Shown here piece after piece: positions 8,484 to 17,838 of a stretch of 64,000 bases of DNA (position 1 is its first letter; every line of letters starts with the position of its first letter). Source of the DNA: Pollutiaquabacter sp046052345 (lineage in GTDB: Bacteria; Bacteroidota; Bacteroidia; AKYH767-A; 2013-40CM-41-45); the NCBI GenBank assembly GCA_046052345.1, contig JBJOMN010000035.1, positions 62,001 through 126,000 on the forward strand, read 5' to 3'. The position numbers and the translations under genes were made by a program. The notes under the pieces are model-generated. The model was not told the origin of the DNA and made no database searches. It saw nothing but the letters and a program-made list of their open reading frames with translations.

Positions 8484-9571
8484 GATGTGTGTTCCTCCTT
8501 GGTTTCAAGGTCTTCACCGTCCATGCCGATCCAATTGAAGAAAAGCCGATAACCCAAGGCGAGTATCACAGCTCCCGTGAAAAGTCCTATTATACCCGAT
8601 ACCAGAAAACCGCCCAGTGATCCCAGGAAGATGACGAGCGTGGGTACCGGCGCCCCTTTGCTCAGGAAGACGGGCTTGAGGATATTATCTGAAAACATGA
8701 TGATGACCAGCCAGACCGTCAGTAGTACTGCATGCAGGGTGCCGAAATGGGAGAAAGCGTAGATGATGACCGGCACGCCCACGATACTGATTCCGGCCTG
8801 AAGGATGCAAAGCACCAGGCACAGCAGCGTCAGCGGTCCGGCGAACGGAATGCCGCCGATATAGAGCCCTGCACCGGCAGCAACAGCCTGGATGAATGCC
8901 ACCCCGATGATTCCCCTTGCAACGTTGCGAACTGTTTGCTCCGCCAGTCGGGAAAATGCATCTCCCCGCGGTCCCATCAATCTGTTGAACAGGGCTTTCG
9001 CGAATCGTCCGCATTCTTCGGAGTAATGCAACAGGATTCCTGCCATCATGATGGACAGTATGAATTTGAGAAGTCCGAAACCGAGTTTTCCGGCAGTACC
9101 GGCCAGCCAGGAAAGGACGGGCATCAGCCGGTCCTGGTATTTCTCAACGGCACCTGCGAAATTGTGTGAAGCAAGGTCCCACGCCTCATGGATGAAATCG
9201 CCAACCAGGGGCCACTCCTTTACGTTTTCGGGTGCGGTCGGAAGGTGGAGGGTGCCGGCATCGTAGGCATTCTTCAGTCCGGCGATTGTCGAGACGACGC
9301 TGCTTACGACCAGATAGCCCGGGACTGCAATGAGTAGGAGGCCGATGAGTGTAAGCAGCAAGGCGGCGGGTTTCTTCCGGCCACGCATTGTGACAAGCAA
9401 TTGTTTATAGGTCGGGTAGGTGCTGATCGCCAGGATCATGCCCCAGATGACGATGATCGTAAAAGGAGCGATGATGAATCCGCACCAGGTGAACAGCCCC
9501 ACCATCAGTACCACCCGGATGAAGGTGTCGATGAAGGCGCCTTTGTCTTGGTCTTTGGGTAGCAAGTTCAT
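8480..9571 (-). CDS. AI-2E family transporter (PF01594-like membrane protein)
   Basis: 363 residues with about eight hydrophobic helices arranged as in the AI-2E transporter family. There is an N-terminal pair (FIRVVLMVGLFTWCGFIIAPF; IVIWGMILAIS), a third helix, a long amphipathic loop (about 85-150), then the C-terminal core with the glycine/proline-rich stretch IGGIPFAGPLTLLCL and a final GLFTGAVILALGYRLFF. Known members do such different things as autoinducer export and Na+/H+ antiport, so the substrate is open. It is translationally coupled on both sides by 4-nt overlaps with the acetyltransferase (upstream) and lysC (downstream). Confidence 0.85.
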   Translation of the reverse strand: MNLLPKDQDKGAFIDTFIRVVLMVGLFTWCGFIIAPFTIIVIWGMILAISTYPTYKQLLVTMRGRKKPAALLLTLIGLLLIAVPGYLVVSSVVSTIAGLKNAYDAGTLHLPTAPENVKEWPLVGDFIHEAWDLASHNFAGAVEKYQDRLMPVLSWLAGTAGKLGFGLLKFILSIMMAGILLHYSEECGRFAKALFNRLMGPRGDAFSRLAEQTVRNVARGIIGVAFIQAVAAGAGLYIGGIPFAGPLTLLCLVLCILQAGISIVGVPVIIYAFSHFGTLHAVLLTVWLVIIMFSDNILKPVFLSKGAPVPTLVIFLGSLGGFLVSGIIGLFTGAVILALGYRLFFNWIGMDGEDLETKEEHTS

Positions 9572-10050
9572 GCCGTAGTGAAAAGCCTTATCTGTTCTTC
9601 CGTGAGTTTACAGTCCAGCCAGGTGCCGTCGATGGATGCGTTTATCTTCCGGTAGAACCGGATGGCGGGTTCGTTCCAGTCCAACACCTGCCAATGCACC
9701 TGCTTCACTCCGGCCCTGCGGGCTTCGAGGATGAATGCATTGAACAACGCGCTGCCGATACCCTGTCCTCTCAGCTTTTCAGTCACCACAAGATCGTCAA
9801 GGAACAACCCTTTCCCTTTCCAAGTCGAATACTTGAAAAAGTAGAGTGCCACTCCCACCACAGCTCCTTTTACCACTGCGACATGGAAATTGAAAACGGC
9901 TTCAGGACCGAATCCGTCTTTTTCCATCGCTTCCAGGGTGTTCGTGACCTGTTCCGGTGCTTTTTCATAAAGCGCGAGCTCTTTGATCAATTCGAGCACG
10001 GCAGGAAGGTCCTCCCGTGTTCCCTTGCGGACGGTGAATTCGGTACTCAT
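9568..10050 (-). CDS. GNAT N-acetyltransferase, spermidine/spermine (SSAT)-like
   Basis: 160 residues, a single GNAT domain. The segments ALYFFKYSTWKGKGLFLDDL, VTEKLRGQGIGSALF (acetyl-CoA-binding R/Q-x-x-G-x-G/A loop) and WNEPAIRFYRKINA resemble diamine/spermine acetyltransferases (SAT1/SAT2 type) in order and spacing. The likely reaction is acetyl-CoA-dependent acetylation of a small amine. The true substrate may differ, because SSAT2-like enzymes prefer thialysine-type amino acids. I chose the ATG at 10050 because it gives the normal N-terminus (FTVRKGTREDLPAVLEL) and leaves 2 nt to the serA stop; a longer frame to 10134 would run back into serA. Confidence 0.85.
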   Translation of the reverse strand: MSTEFTVRKGTREDLPAVLELIKELALYEKAPEQVTNTLEAMEKDGFGPEAVFNFHVAVVKGAVVGVALYFFKYSTWKGKGLFLDDLVVTEKLRGQGIGSALFNAFILEARRAGVKQVHWQVLDWNEPAIRFYRKINASIDGTWLDCKLTEEQIRLFTTA

Positions 10051-10052
10051 GG

Positions 10053-11279
10053 TCAGTGCAGGCTTCTGCAACGGATGGTGTGTTTCACCTTGCGCAGCTC
10101 CTCCAGTGCGCTTTTTGAATATTTCGGGTCGCAATCCGTCACCACGTATCCGATCTGGCGGTTAGTCTGCAGGTATTGTCCGAGGATATTCACCTTCAGC
10201 CGTGACAACCGTGAGTTGATGTCTCCAAGGACACCGGGACGGTTATGATGGATGTGCAGCAACCGGTGCATGCCGTGGAATTCAGGCAGCGTGAGTGCGG
10301 GAACCGAAAGCGATCCCGTGGTGGTTCCGCTTTCCAGGTAGTGGATGAGTTTGGAGGTGACGTCCGTTCCGATGTTCTCCTGTGCCTCCATGGTGGAACC
10401 GCCGATATGGGGCGTAAGGATTATATTGGGCAGGCCTTGCAACGGGGAGGAGAAGGGGTCTTTGTTGGTCTTCGGTTCGGAGGGGAACACGTCTATGGCG
10501 GCACCGGCAATGCTCCCGTTTACAATGGACTTCCGAAGGGCATCAAGGTCCACCACGTTTCCCCTGCTGTAATTGATCAGGCAGGCGCCCTTCTTCATCC
10601 GCTTCATCCGGGCAAGGTTGATGAGTTGATGTGTAGCCGGCGTCTCCGGAACGTGAAGAGTGACGATGTCCGCGCTCTTGAGCAGTTCGTCGAGTGACTT
10701 TACCGGTCGGGCGTTTCCAAGGCTCAGTTTCGGCTCCACATCGTAAAAAACGACATTCATACCGAGCGTTTCCGCCAATACGGAAACCTGGGATCCGATA
10801 TGCCCGTACCCGACGATGCCGAGGGTCTTTCCTCGTATCTCAAAACAGTTTTCGCTGCTCTTTTGCCATTCACCGGCATGTGCTGCTGCGTTCTTTTCGG
10901 TGATGCGTCGCATCAGGTTGATGCAATGTGCGATCACCATTTCAGCCACGGAGCGGGTGTTCGAGAATGGCGAATTGAAAACCGCTATTCCCCGGCGGGT
11001 GCAGGAGTCCATGTCGATCTGGTTCGTGCCGATGCAGAAAGCGCCGACGCCCAAGAGGTGCTTACCGGCTTCGAGCACGGAATCGGTCAAACGGGTCTTT
11101 GAGCGTATACCCAGCACGTGAACGTCTTTGATCTTACGGACCAGTTCCGCTTCCGATAATGCTCCGGAAAAGGTCTCGATATCCTTGTATCCTGCGGATT
11201 TAAGCATCCGAAGGCCGGCAGGGTGCACGCCTTCCAGGAAAAGGAATCTTATTTTCTCTTTTGGATAAGAGGTCTTCAT
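10053..11279 (-). CDS. serA: D-3-phosphoglycerate dehydrogenase with ACT domain
   Basis: First step of serine synthesis from 3-phosphoglycerate, NAD-dependent. 408 residues, the length of the E. coli-type enzyme. Substrate and NAD domains include LGIVGYGHIGSQVS and the catalytic His in TPHIGGSTMEAQENIG. The last 70 or so residues (LLHIHHNRPGVLGDINSRLS) are an ACT domain, the serine-sensing module in this class. It is the first gene of the minus-strand operon serA - acetyltransferase - AI-2E - lysC. A TACCTTTG box (11304-11297) lies 17 nt upstream of the ATG and suggests a promoter with a very short leader. Sequence context alone would also fit a different 2-hydroxyacid, but length and ACT domain make SerA the strong choice. 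Confidence 0.92.
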   Translation of the reverse strand: MKTSYPKEKIRFLFLEGVHPAGLRMLKSAGYKDIETFSGALSEAELVRKIKDVHVLGIRSKTRLTDSVLEAGKHLLGVGAFCIGTNQIDMDSCTRRGIAVFNSPFSNTRSVAEMVIAHCINLMRRITEKNAAAHAGEWQKSSENCFEIRGKTLGIVGYGHIGSQVSVLAETLGMNVVFYDVEPKLSLGNARPVKSLDELLKSADIVTLHVPETPATHQLINLARMKRMKKGACLINYSRGNVVDLDALRKSIVNGSIAGAAIDVFPSEPKTNKDPFSSPLQGLPNIILTPHIGGSTMEAQENIGTDVTSKLIHYLESGTTTGSLSVPALTLPEFHGMHRLLHIHHNRPGVLGDINSRLSRLKVNILGQYLQTNRQIGYVVTDCDPKYSKSALEELRKVKHTIRCRSLH

Positions 11280-11296
11280 AGGTAAAAAATCCGACT

Positions 11297-11304
11297 CAAA
11301 GGTA
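11297..11304 (-). promoter_or_regulatory. -7 box TACCTTTG upstream of serA
   Basis: Exact match to the Bacteroidota -7 consensus TAnnTTTG, 17 nt before the serA ATG. No good -33 TTTG lies at the expected 17-20 nt distance, so only the -7 element is called. Confidence 0.4.
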
Positions 11305-11398
11305 TCATTTCGCCGCCTTTTCCGTATGACAATCGTTTGCGGGGTATTAACCTTTTACCTCCGTATTACGATATTTGCCCGGTATACGGTCCTTTACC

Positions 11399-12421
11399 AT
11401 GAAAAAGCACGTCACCACCCTGGGACAGTTCATCATCGAACGCCAAACGGATTTTCCTTATGCCAAGGGGGAGTTGTCCCGCCTCCTCAGGGATATCGGT
11501 ATTGCCGCTAAAATCGTCAATCGAGAAGTGAACAAGGCCGGATTGGTGGATATCCTGGGGGAGTTCGGTACCATGAACGTTCAGGGAGAGGAAGTCAAGA
11601 AGCTCGATGTTTTCGCCAATGAGCAGTTCATTTCGGCATTGAGCGCAGGCGGAGAGACCTGTGCTGTAGCTTCTGAGGAAAACGAAGGACTTGTCCATAT
11701 CAACTCAGAGGTATCCAAGAATGCCAAATACATCGTCTGTGTCGATCCGCTGGACGGGTCATCCAATATCGATGTGAACGTTTCCATCGGCACCATCTTC
11801 TCCATTTATCGTCGCATGACCTTCAACGGGCAGGCCGAAGAGAAGGATTATCTGCAGTTGGGCAAGGAGCAGGTGGCTGCAGGATATGTCATCTATGGTT
11901 CATCCACCATGCTGGTCTACACCACCGGCAAGGGTGTGAACGGGTTCACGCTCGATCCCAGCATCGGTGAATTCTGCCTCTCGCATCCAGACATGAAATG
12001 TCCGACGTACGGCAAGCTGTACTCCATCAACGAGGGCAACTACGTACATTTCCCCGACGGTGTCAAGCAATACATCAAATATTGTCAGGCCATCGATCCT
12101 GCGACGGAGCGACCCTATTCTTCCCGCTACATCGGGTCTTTGGTAGCCGACTTCCATCGGAATCTGCTGAAGGGCGGCATTTTCATCTATCCTTCCACGC
12201 ACAAGTCTCCCAAAGGGAAGTTGCGTCTTCTATATGAGTGCAATCCGCTGGCCTTCATCATCGAACAGGCAGGAGGAAAGGCCTCCGACGGCTTCCGACG
12301 GATCCTGGACATTCAACCGGGGTCTTTGCACCAGCGGACTCCGCTGTTCATCGGCTCCTATGAAATGGTGACGATGGCGGAGGAGTTCATGTCCAGGCAT
12401 TCCCCGGTCACTGCATCCTGA
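11399..12421 (+). CDS. fbp: class 1 fructose-1,6-bisphosphatase
   Basis: Hydrolyses fructose-1,6-bisphosphate to fructose-6-phosphate in gluconeogenesis. 340 residues from the ATG at 11399 (MKKHVTTLGQFIIERQ), which aligns with the usual N-terminus TLGEFIVEKQ; an upstream in-frame start at 11375 would add 8 unlikely residues. The metal-binding signature VDPLDGSSNIDVN lies near residue 115-127, and the substrate-binding part is seen in the C-terminal KLRLLYECNPLAFIIEQAGG. The gene is divergent from serA, with both starts within about 120 bp, which places serine synthesis and gluconeogenesis back to back from one intergenic region. A weak hairpin at about 12447-12466 follows the gene. Confidence 0.95.
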   Translation: MKKHVTTLGQFIIERQTDFPYAKGELSRLLRDIGIAAKIVNREVNKAGLVDILGEFGTMNVQGEEVKKLDVFANEQFISALSAGGETCAVASEENEGLVHINSEVSKNAKYIVCVDPLDGSSNIDVNVSIGTIFSIYRRMTFNGQAEEKDYLQLGKEQVAAGYVIYGSSTMLVYTTGKGVNGFTLDPSIGEFCLSHPDMKCPTYGKLYSINEGNYVHFPDGVKQYIKYCQAIDPATERPYSSRYIGSLVADFHRNLLKGGIFIYPSTHKSPKGKLRLLYECNPLAFIIEQAGGKASDGFRRILDIQPGSLHQRTPLFIGSYEMVTMAEEFMSRHSPVTAS

Positions 12422-12524
12422 TTTCTCCGGATTTCCGTCCATGGGTGGAAGGTTGCTTTCCACGGCTCCCGTATTTTTCCGAAATTCGCAGTACGTCCGG
12501 TGATTTACTCCGGGCCTGTACAGC

Positions 12525-15500
12525 GTGACGAAAGAAGAATTGCTGGGAACGTACCGTTCCCGGCCCTCCCTTATTGGATTAAACCAGGCCATGAATGGTC
12601 CGGATACATGCCGGGCGCGGCTGACGGGGGCTTCGGGTTCGATGTTCTCATTGGTGGCCGGCGCCTTTCTCGGACTTACGGAGCGCCCCGGACTTTTCAT
12701 TCTGCCGGATCAGGAATCGGCTTCCTATTTCCTGAATGACCTTGAGAACCTGCTTGGCGACAATCAGGTCCTGTTCCTGCCTTCGACCTACAAGAAGCCG
12801 TTCGATCTTTCCGAGATCGACAAGGGACACATACAGTTACGAGCCGAAGTACTGAGCAAGGTAAACCGCGGCACCAAGCTCCCCGTGGTCACTTACCCCG
12901 AAGCGCTTGCTGAACGGGTCATCGACCGCAAGGGACTTGCGCGGCATTCCGTGGAGTTGCGGGTCGGAGAACAGGTTTCGACCGACTTCATCAACGAATT
13001 CCTGTTGCATCATTCCTTCGAGAACGTCGATTTCGTCGCACAAGCCGGCGAGTTCTCCATCCGCGGCGGGATCGTCGACATTTTCTCGTTCGCCAACGAA
13101 CTCCCGTACCGGGTCGAGTTTTTCGGTGACACGGTGGAAAGCATCCGGACGTTCGATCCGGAGACACAATTGTCGGTAAACGCAATGAACCATGTCACCT
13201 TGCTACCCGACGTGCAGACGCAGCTGCAGGAGGAGGGAAGGTCGTCTTTTCCGGAATTCATTCCTGCGAACACGGTGGTCTGGTGCAAAGACCTTCCTGA
13301 CGTACTCCGTCAGCTGGGTGACGGTATCGAAGCTGCTGCTGAAAAGGCTTCCCTGGATAAGTCCTGTTCACCGGAAGAGTTAAGACGTATTTTCCTTTCC
13401 CCGGAAGAACTGGCTGGGCAATTACGCCGTTTCTCAACGATCGAATCCGGTACCAGGTTCCATTTCGAAGCGGGTCATGTCTGTGAATTCGATGGTGCTC
13501 CTCAACCTTCCTTCAACAAGAATTTCGAGTTGTTGATCAAGGATCTTCAAAGGAATCATCAGGCGGGACTGAAGAACATCCTGCTGGCCGATTCCCCGCG
13601 CCAGGTGGAGCGGCTGTATTCGATCTTCGAAGACCTTGAGAAGAAGGATCCGGTCAGTAATCATGTCGATTTCACCTCGCTCAACCTCTCCCTGCACGAA
13701 GGATTCATCGACCGGGAGAACGGACTGGCCTGTTACACCGACCATCAGATCTTCGACCGTTATCACCGTTTCCGTCTCCGGAAGAATTACAGCCGAAGCG
13801 AGGCACTCACCATCAAGGAGATCTACAGCCTCAAGCCGGGCGATTTCGTCACGCATATCGACCACGGAATCGGACGTTTCGCCGGGCTGGAGACCATCGA
13901 GGTCAACGGGAAGCCGCAGGAGGCGGTGCGTCTTGTCTATAAGGACAACGATATCCTGTACGTCAGCATCCATTCGCTGCACCGCATCGCACGTTATTCC
14001 GGAAAGGACGGCACTACGCCTTCCCTGCACAAGCTGGGTTCCACGGCATGGTCGACGCTCAAGCAACGTACGAAGCGTAAGGTCAAGGATATCGCCAAGG
14101 AGCTGATCGCTTTGTATGCCAAGCGTAAAGCCACGCCCGGTTTTGCGTTCGCGCCCGATACTTACCTGCAGACAGAGCTTGAAGCGTCCTTTATTTACGA
14201 GGACACACCTGACCAGGTGAAGGCGACCAGGGATGTGAAGAAGGACATGGAGCGCGGTTATCCGATGGACCGTCTCATCTGCGGCGACGTAGGATTCGGA
14301 AAGACGGAGATCGCCATACGTGCGGCGTTCAAGGCGGTGGCAGACGGAAAACAGGTCGCGGTGCTCGTTCCGACGACCATACTTGCCACGCAACACTTCA
14401 AGACGTTCAGGGACCGGATGAAGGATCTGCCGTGTACCATCGATTATATCAGCCGCTTCAAGTCTTCTCAGAAACAGAAGGAGACGCTGGCCGGCCTGAT
14501 CGCCGGCAAGGTAGACATCGTCATCGGCACTCACCGTCTCATCGGGAAGGACGTGAAGTTCAAAGATCTCGGACTGATGATCATCGATGAGGAGCAGAAG
14601 TTCGGTGTAGCCGCCAAAGAGCGTCTCAAGGCATTGCGCGTACAGGTCGATACGTTGACCCTGACGGCCACTCCGATTCCCCGTACGCTTCAGTTCTCGT
14701 TGATGGGTGCCAGGGACCTCAGCGTCATCAACACCCCGCCGCCCAACCGTTATCCTGTAAGTACGGAGTTGCACATTTTCGGAGAGAAAGTAATCCGTGA
14801 TGCGATCGACTTCGAGGTTTCCCGAGGAGGGCAGGTGTTCTTCGTCCATAACCGTGTTTCGGACATTCATGAAATCGCCGATTTCATACGCAAACTACTT
14901 CCGGAGCTCCGCGTAGCCGTCGGTCATGGTCAAATGGACGGCGACAAGCTGGAGGAGGTGATGCTTGACTTCATCGAAGGCGAATATGATGTGCTCGTGT
15001 CCACGACGATCATTGAATCCGGACTTGACATCCCCAATGCCAATACCATCATCATCAATCAGGCGCAGCATTTCGGACTCAGCGACCTGCACCAGATGCG
15101 GGGACGCGTCGGCCGTTCGAACCGGAAGTCCTTCTGTTACCTGCTGACGCCCCCCATGACCGTCCTGACTCCCGAGGCCCGGCAGCGGCTGAAGGCGATC
15201 GAGGAGTTTTCCGATCTGGGTTCAGGTTTCAACATCGCCATGCGGGATCTGGACATACGCGGTGCCGGAAACCTGTTGGGCGGCGAACAGAGCGGGTTCA
15301 TCACTGAGATCGGATACGAGATGTACCAGAAAATCCTGGACGAAGCACTGCAGGAGCTGAAAGAAAACGAGTTCGCTGACCTTTACAAGGAGGAGATCGC
15401 CGAGAAGCGCAAGTTCGTGGCCGACTGCCAGATCGACACCGATATGGAGATCCTTCTTCCTTCCGACTATGTGAACAGTGTGACGGAGCGGCTGATACTT

Positions 15501-15884
15501 TACCGCGACCTCGATTCCATACAGGATGAAGAGCGGTTAGCCGGTTTCGAAGCGCAGTTGCGTGACCGGTTCGGTCCGCTGCCTCAGCCCGGACTCGAGC
15601 TGCTCAATACCATCCGTCTTCGCTGGGTCGCGGAGCGTCTGGGTTTCGAGAAGATCGTTTTGAAGAACCGGAAGTTCGTAGGGTATTTCGTCAGTAACCC
15701 CGGGTCTCCTTTCTATCAGTCGGATGTTTTTTCAGGCGTGCTACGCTATGTACAAGCGCATTCCCAACGTTGCAAGATGAAACAGGAGCGTGACCGTTTG
15801 TCCTTGTCGGTGACGTCCGTGAATTCCATTCGGGAGGCCAACGATCTTCTCGGAAGCATGAACACGCAGCCTCAGCCGGCCTAA
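12525..15884 (+). CDS. mfd: transcription-repair coupling factor
   Basis: Removes stalled RNA polymerase from damaged DNA and recruits UvrA. 1119 residues, close to the usual 1150. Domain order is visible: UvrB-homologous N-terminal region (about 20-330), the RNA-polymerase interaction domain (about 430-510; FVTHIDHGIGRFAGLE), helicase domain 1 with Walker A GDVGFGKTE (about 587) and the DEEQ box in MIIDEEQKFG, helicase domain 2 with HQMRGRVGRSNR, then the TRCF C-terminal domain. The start is a GTG at 12525 (MTKEELL). Its TAA overlaps the stop codon of the convergent lipoprotein gene by 4 bp. Confidence 0.95.
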   Translation: MTKEELLGTYRSRPSLIGLNQAMNGPDTCRARLTGASGSMFSLVAGAFLGLTERPGLFILPDQESASYFLNDLENLLGDNQVLFLPSTYKKPFDLSEIDKGHIQLRAEVLSKVNRGTKLPVVTYPEALAERVIDRKGLARHSVELRVGEQVSTDFINEFLLHHSFENVDFVAQAGEFSIRGGIVDIFSFANELPYRVEFFGDTVESIRTFDPETQLSVNAMNHVTLLPDVQTQLQEEGRSSFPEFIPANTVVWCKDLPDVLRQLGDGIEAAAEKASLDKSCSPEELRRIFLSPEELAGQLRRFSTIESGTRFHFEAGHVCEFDGAPQPSFNKNFELLIKDLQRNHQAGLKNILLADSPRQVERLYSIFEDLEKKDPVSNHVDFTSLNLSLHEGFIDRENGLACYTDHQIFDRYHRFRLRKNYSRSEALTIKEIYSLKPGDFVTHIDHGIGRFAGLETIEVNGKPQEAVRLVYKDNDILYVSIHSLHRIARYSGKDGTTPSLHKLGSTAWSTLKQRTKRKVKDIAKELIALYAKRKATPGFAFAPDTYLQTELEASFIYEDTPDQVKATRDVKKDMERGYPMDRLICGDVGFGKTEIAIRAAFKAVADGKQVAVLVPTTILATQHFKTFRDRMKDLPCTIDYISRFKSSQKQKETLAGLIAGKVDIVIGTHRLIGKDVKFKDLGLMIIDEEQKFGVAAKERLKALRVQVDTLTLTATPIPRTLQFSLMGARDLSVINTPPPNRYPVSTELHIFGEKVIRDAIDFEVSRGGQVFFVHNRVSDIHEIADFIRKLLPELRVAVGHGQMDGDKLEEVMLDFIEGEYDVLVSTTIIESGLDIPNANTIIINQAQHFGLSDLHQMRGRVGRSNRKSFCYLLTPPMTVLTPEARQRLKAIEEFSDLGSGFNIAMRDLDIRGAGNLLGGEQSGFITEIGYEMYQKILDEALQELKENEFADLYKEEIAEKRKFVADCQIDTDMEILLPSDYVNSVTERLILYRDLDSIQDEERLAGFEAQLRDRFGPLPQPGLELLNTIRLRWVAERLGFEKIVLKNRKFVGYFVSNPGSPFYQSDVFSGVLRYVQAHSQRCKMKQERDRLSLSVTSVNSIREANDLLGSMNTQPQPA

Positions 15885-17800
15885 TTGTTCAGGGTGATCT
15901 TGACGGGACCTTCAGCGATCTCGAATATGATCAGTTTGCCGTCGATCGAGTGCGGGCCACCTCCCTGCACTGCAACGGGCGTAGAGCGCACCGGGAGCAT
16001 CACTGCAAGGCCTTCCATCCTTTTAGGTACGTTCAGATAAACAACGCGTGTTCCTCCTTCGCGCTTCACGTCCATGGTGACATAATTGCGGGCGGTCCAC
16101 CAAAGTCCGAAATCGCCCATGGAGCCGAACCATGCGCGGTCCTTCCATTTTCGGAAGAACGACTCCTCCACCTTCCAGCCGTTCTCCGTCGCGTGTACCT
16201 GTCCGATGTAACAGCCTCCGTATCGGCTGATGCGGTTCGCGAGCAGGTCTGCCGAGGCCGTCCGCATCTGCACATCGTAGGGGGGGAGTTCGTCGTCGTC
16301 GGTAAGGGGAAATTCGAATACTTCCAGCTGCTGGTCATATTCCCGGTTGAAGGTCATCTGTACCGGAAAATGAGTCAGCGCCATATTTGCGGACATCGTG
16401 GAGCCGAAACGGTAGCCGGAAGAGAGCAGACTTTGCGGATACGTGAACGGGGTGTACTGATAGGAAGATCGGAACGCAAGGGCAGGAAAGGATTTCGAGA
16501 AGCGGTCGACGAGGAAACGGCTCACCCTCATCTCCCCGAAGACGCTACCTCCGTAGGTCTTCTCCAGTGCGTACACATACGGCCGGTAACCGGGATATAC
16601 CTCGCTGCCTGTGCCCTGTTCGAACTGGTCGAAGTAATAACTGTTGCTGACCGAGTTGCTCTGAACTTCCATTCCCAGCCGTCCGAAGGCGGCGATCTTT
16701 TCGAGATCGGCGACCGAATTGAACAGCGGACGCTGACGGTCGCGGACGTATTTCGTCTGTATGAAGTAGGAGGATCGGATACCGGCTTTCTTTTCCTTCT
16801 CGGCGAAGGCGATGCCTTGGTCGAGCGCAGCCCTGTAATTGACATTGTGCGTGATGACAACTGAAAGCTCTTTGTTGTACGGGACGGTGCACAGGTAGGC
16901 CGCGTCCTGTTCCGCTTCGAGGTAGATGTTCCGCAGCATGCGCAGGATCACATCGGTTCCCGGTTCAAAACTGTTGAAGGAGGAATGGTTCCAGTCTTCG
17001 TGCCGGTTGTTGTTCCCTTTCAGGATCATATACCCGATGTCGAAACCGAATGCGATCGCTTTCCCGTTCGCATAGTATCTGCGGCAGATCGCTGCCGACC
17101 TGTCCTCGTAGGTGGCCAGTGGAGGAAGTATGTTCCTGGAGTAACTGTAGGTGCCGATGGTCTCCTTGAAGCGTTCCTTGTTTCCCAGCGGAATGCGTAA
17201 TTCCTTGGGATCCCTTAGGTTCCTGACAAAGGCCGATGAATCGTTCCGCAGCAGGATCTCGAAATGCTGACGCGACGGAACAGCCTCATCGAAACCGAAA
17301 ACCTCGTTCAATCCTCCCAGTACCTGGGTACCTATCAGCGTACCGCCCGATTTCGGGAATTCGGATAACGCCTGCAGTTGGGAATACGACAGCACTTTAC
17401 CCGAGATCATCGGGTATACAAGGACTACCTTATGAGAAAGCGCACGACGGTAGTCGTCGGTAATGATAAAAGGCACACCGATGGTCTTGAGTCCCTGGGC
17501 GAGCCCGATCCACGAGGAGTTCGGATCGGTAAGAAGGATGGCAAGTCGGCTGGACGACCCCGATTCGTATTGGTGCCAGTCACTGGGTTTCCGGACAGGG
17601 AATTCCGAACGGTCCTCCGGTCCGGTAAGTCCGGTGGCTGCGAAAACGTCGCTGTTCCGGACGGTGAAAGTCTCCGGATAACGGTTGCGCTGCAGGGTGC
17701 CGATCTCATCGCCGGCGCGGTCCGAGCCGCAACTACCCAGTACGATGGATGCCAGACAGAAGCAGCGGGCCAGGATACTGAATTTCCGGTCAGAGTGCAT
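15881..17800 (-). CDS. NodB-like (polysaccharide deacetylase-fold) lipoprotein with Asn-substituted metal site
   Basis: About 639 residues from the ATG at 17800; an upstream in-frame start at 17818 adds 6 residues. The N-terminus is a lipoprotein signal ending LGSC. The N-terminal third resembles glutamine-amidotransferase-like flavodoxin folds (IGTQVLGGLNEVFGF). The second half matches Bacteroidota deacetylase-family proteins, with ITHNVNY (16858-16835), GIRSSYFIQTKYVRDRQ and SNSVSNSYYF. In catalytic relatives as I recall them these are THDVDY and SHSVSHS, so two Asp and two His metal/catalytic positions are all Asn here. A late His (GQVHATE) remains. The protein is therefore probably a non-catalytic glycan-binding or structural lipoprotein. 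It lies downstream of the MacB-type permease on the same strand, 38 nt away. Confidence 0.7.
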   Translation of the reverse strand: MHSDRKFSILARCFCLASIVLGSCGSDRAGDEIGTLQRNRYPETFTVRNSDVFAATGLTGPEDRSEFPVRKPSDWHQYESGSSSRLAILLTDPNSSWIGLAQGLKTIGVPFIITDDYRRALSHKVVLVYPMISGKVLSYSQLQALSEFPKSGGTLIGTQVLGGLNEVFGFDEAVPSRQHFEILLRNDSSAFVRNLRDPKELRIPLGNKERFKETIGTYSYSRNILPPLATYEDRSAAICRRYYANGKAIAFGFDIGYMILKGNNNRHEDWNHSSFNSFEPGTDVILRMLRNIYLEAEQDAAYLCTVPYNKELSVVITHNVNYRAALDQGIAFAEKEKKAGIRSSYFIQTKYVRDRQRPLFNSVADLEKIAAFGRLGMEVQSNSVSNSYYFDQFEQGTGSEVYPGYRPYVYALEKTYGGSVFGEMRVSRFLVDRFSKSFPALAFRSSYQYTPFTYPQSLLSSGYRFGSTMSANMALTHFPVQMTFNREYDQQLEVFEFPLTDDDELPPYDVQMRTASADLLANRISRYGGCYIGQVHATENGWKVEESFFRKWKDRAWFGSMGDFGLWWTARNYVTMDVKREGGTRVVYLNVPKRMEGLAVMLPVRSTPVAVQGGGPHSIDGKLIIFEIAEGPVKITLNN

Positions 17801-17838
17801 GACGGCTGTTCTACGCAAGAAATCCCGTCAGGGATACA

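Noticed and set aside
12447..12466. Hairpin after fbp as a terminator
   Set aside because: The stem is only about six pairs and lacks an adjacent U-tract; too weak to list as a feature.
13434..14870. Long minus-strand open frame of 478 codons inside mfd
   Set aside because: It lies antisense to the helicase region of mfd, whose motifs are complete. The translated frame has no recognisable domain and is explained by codon bias.
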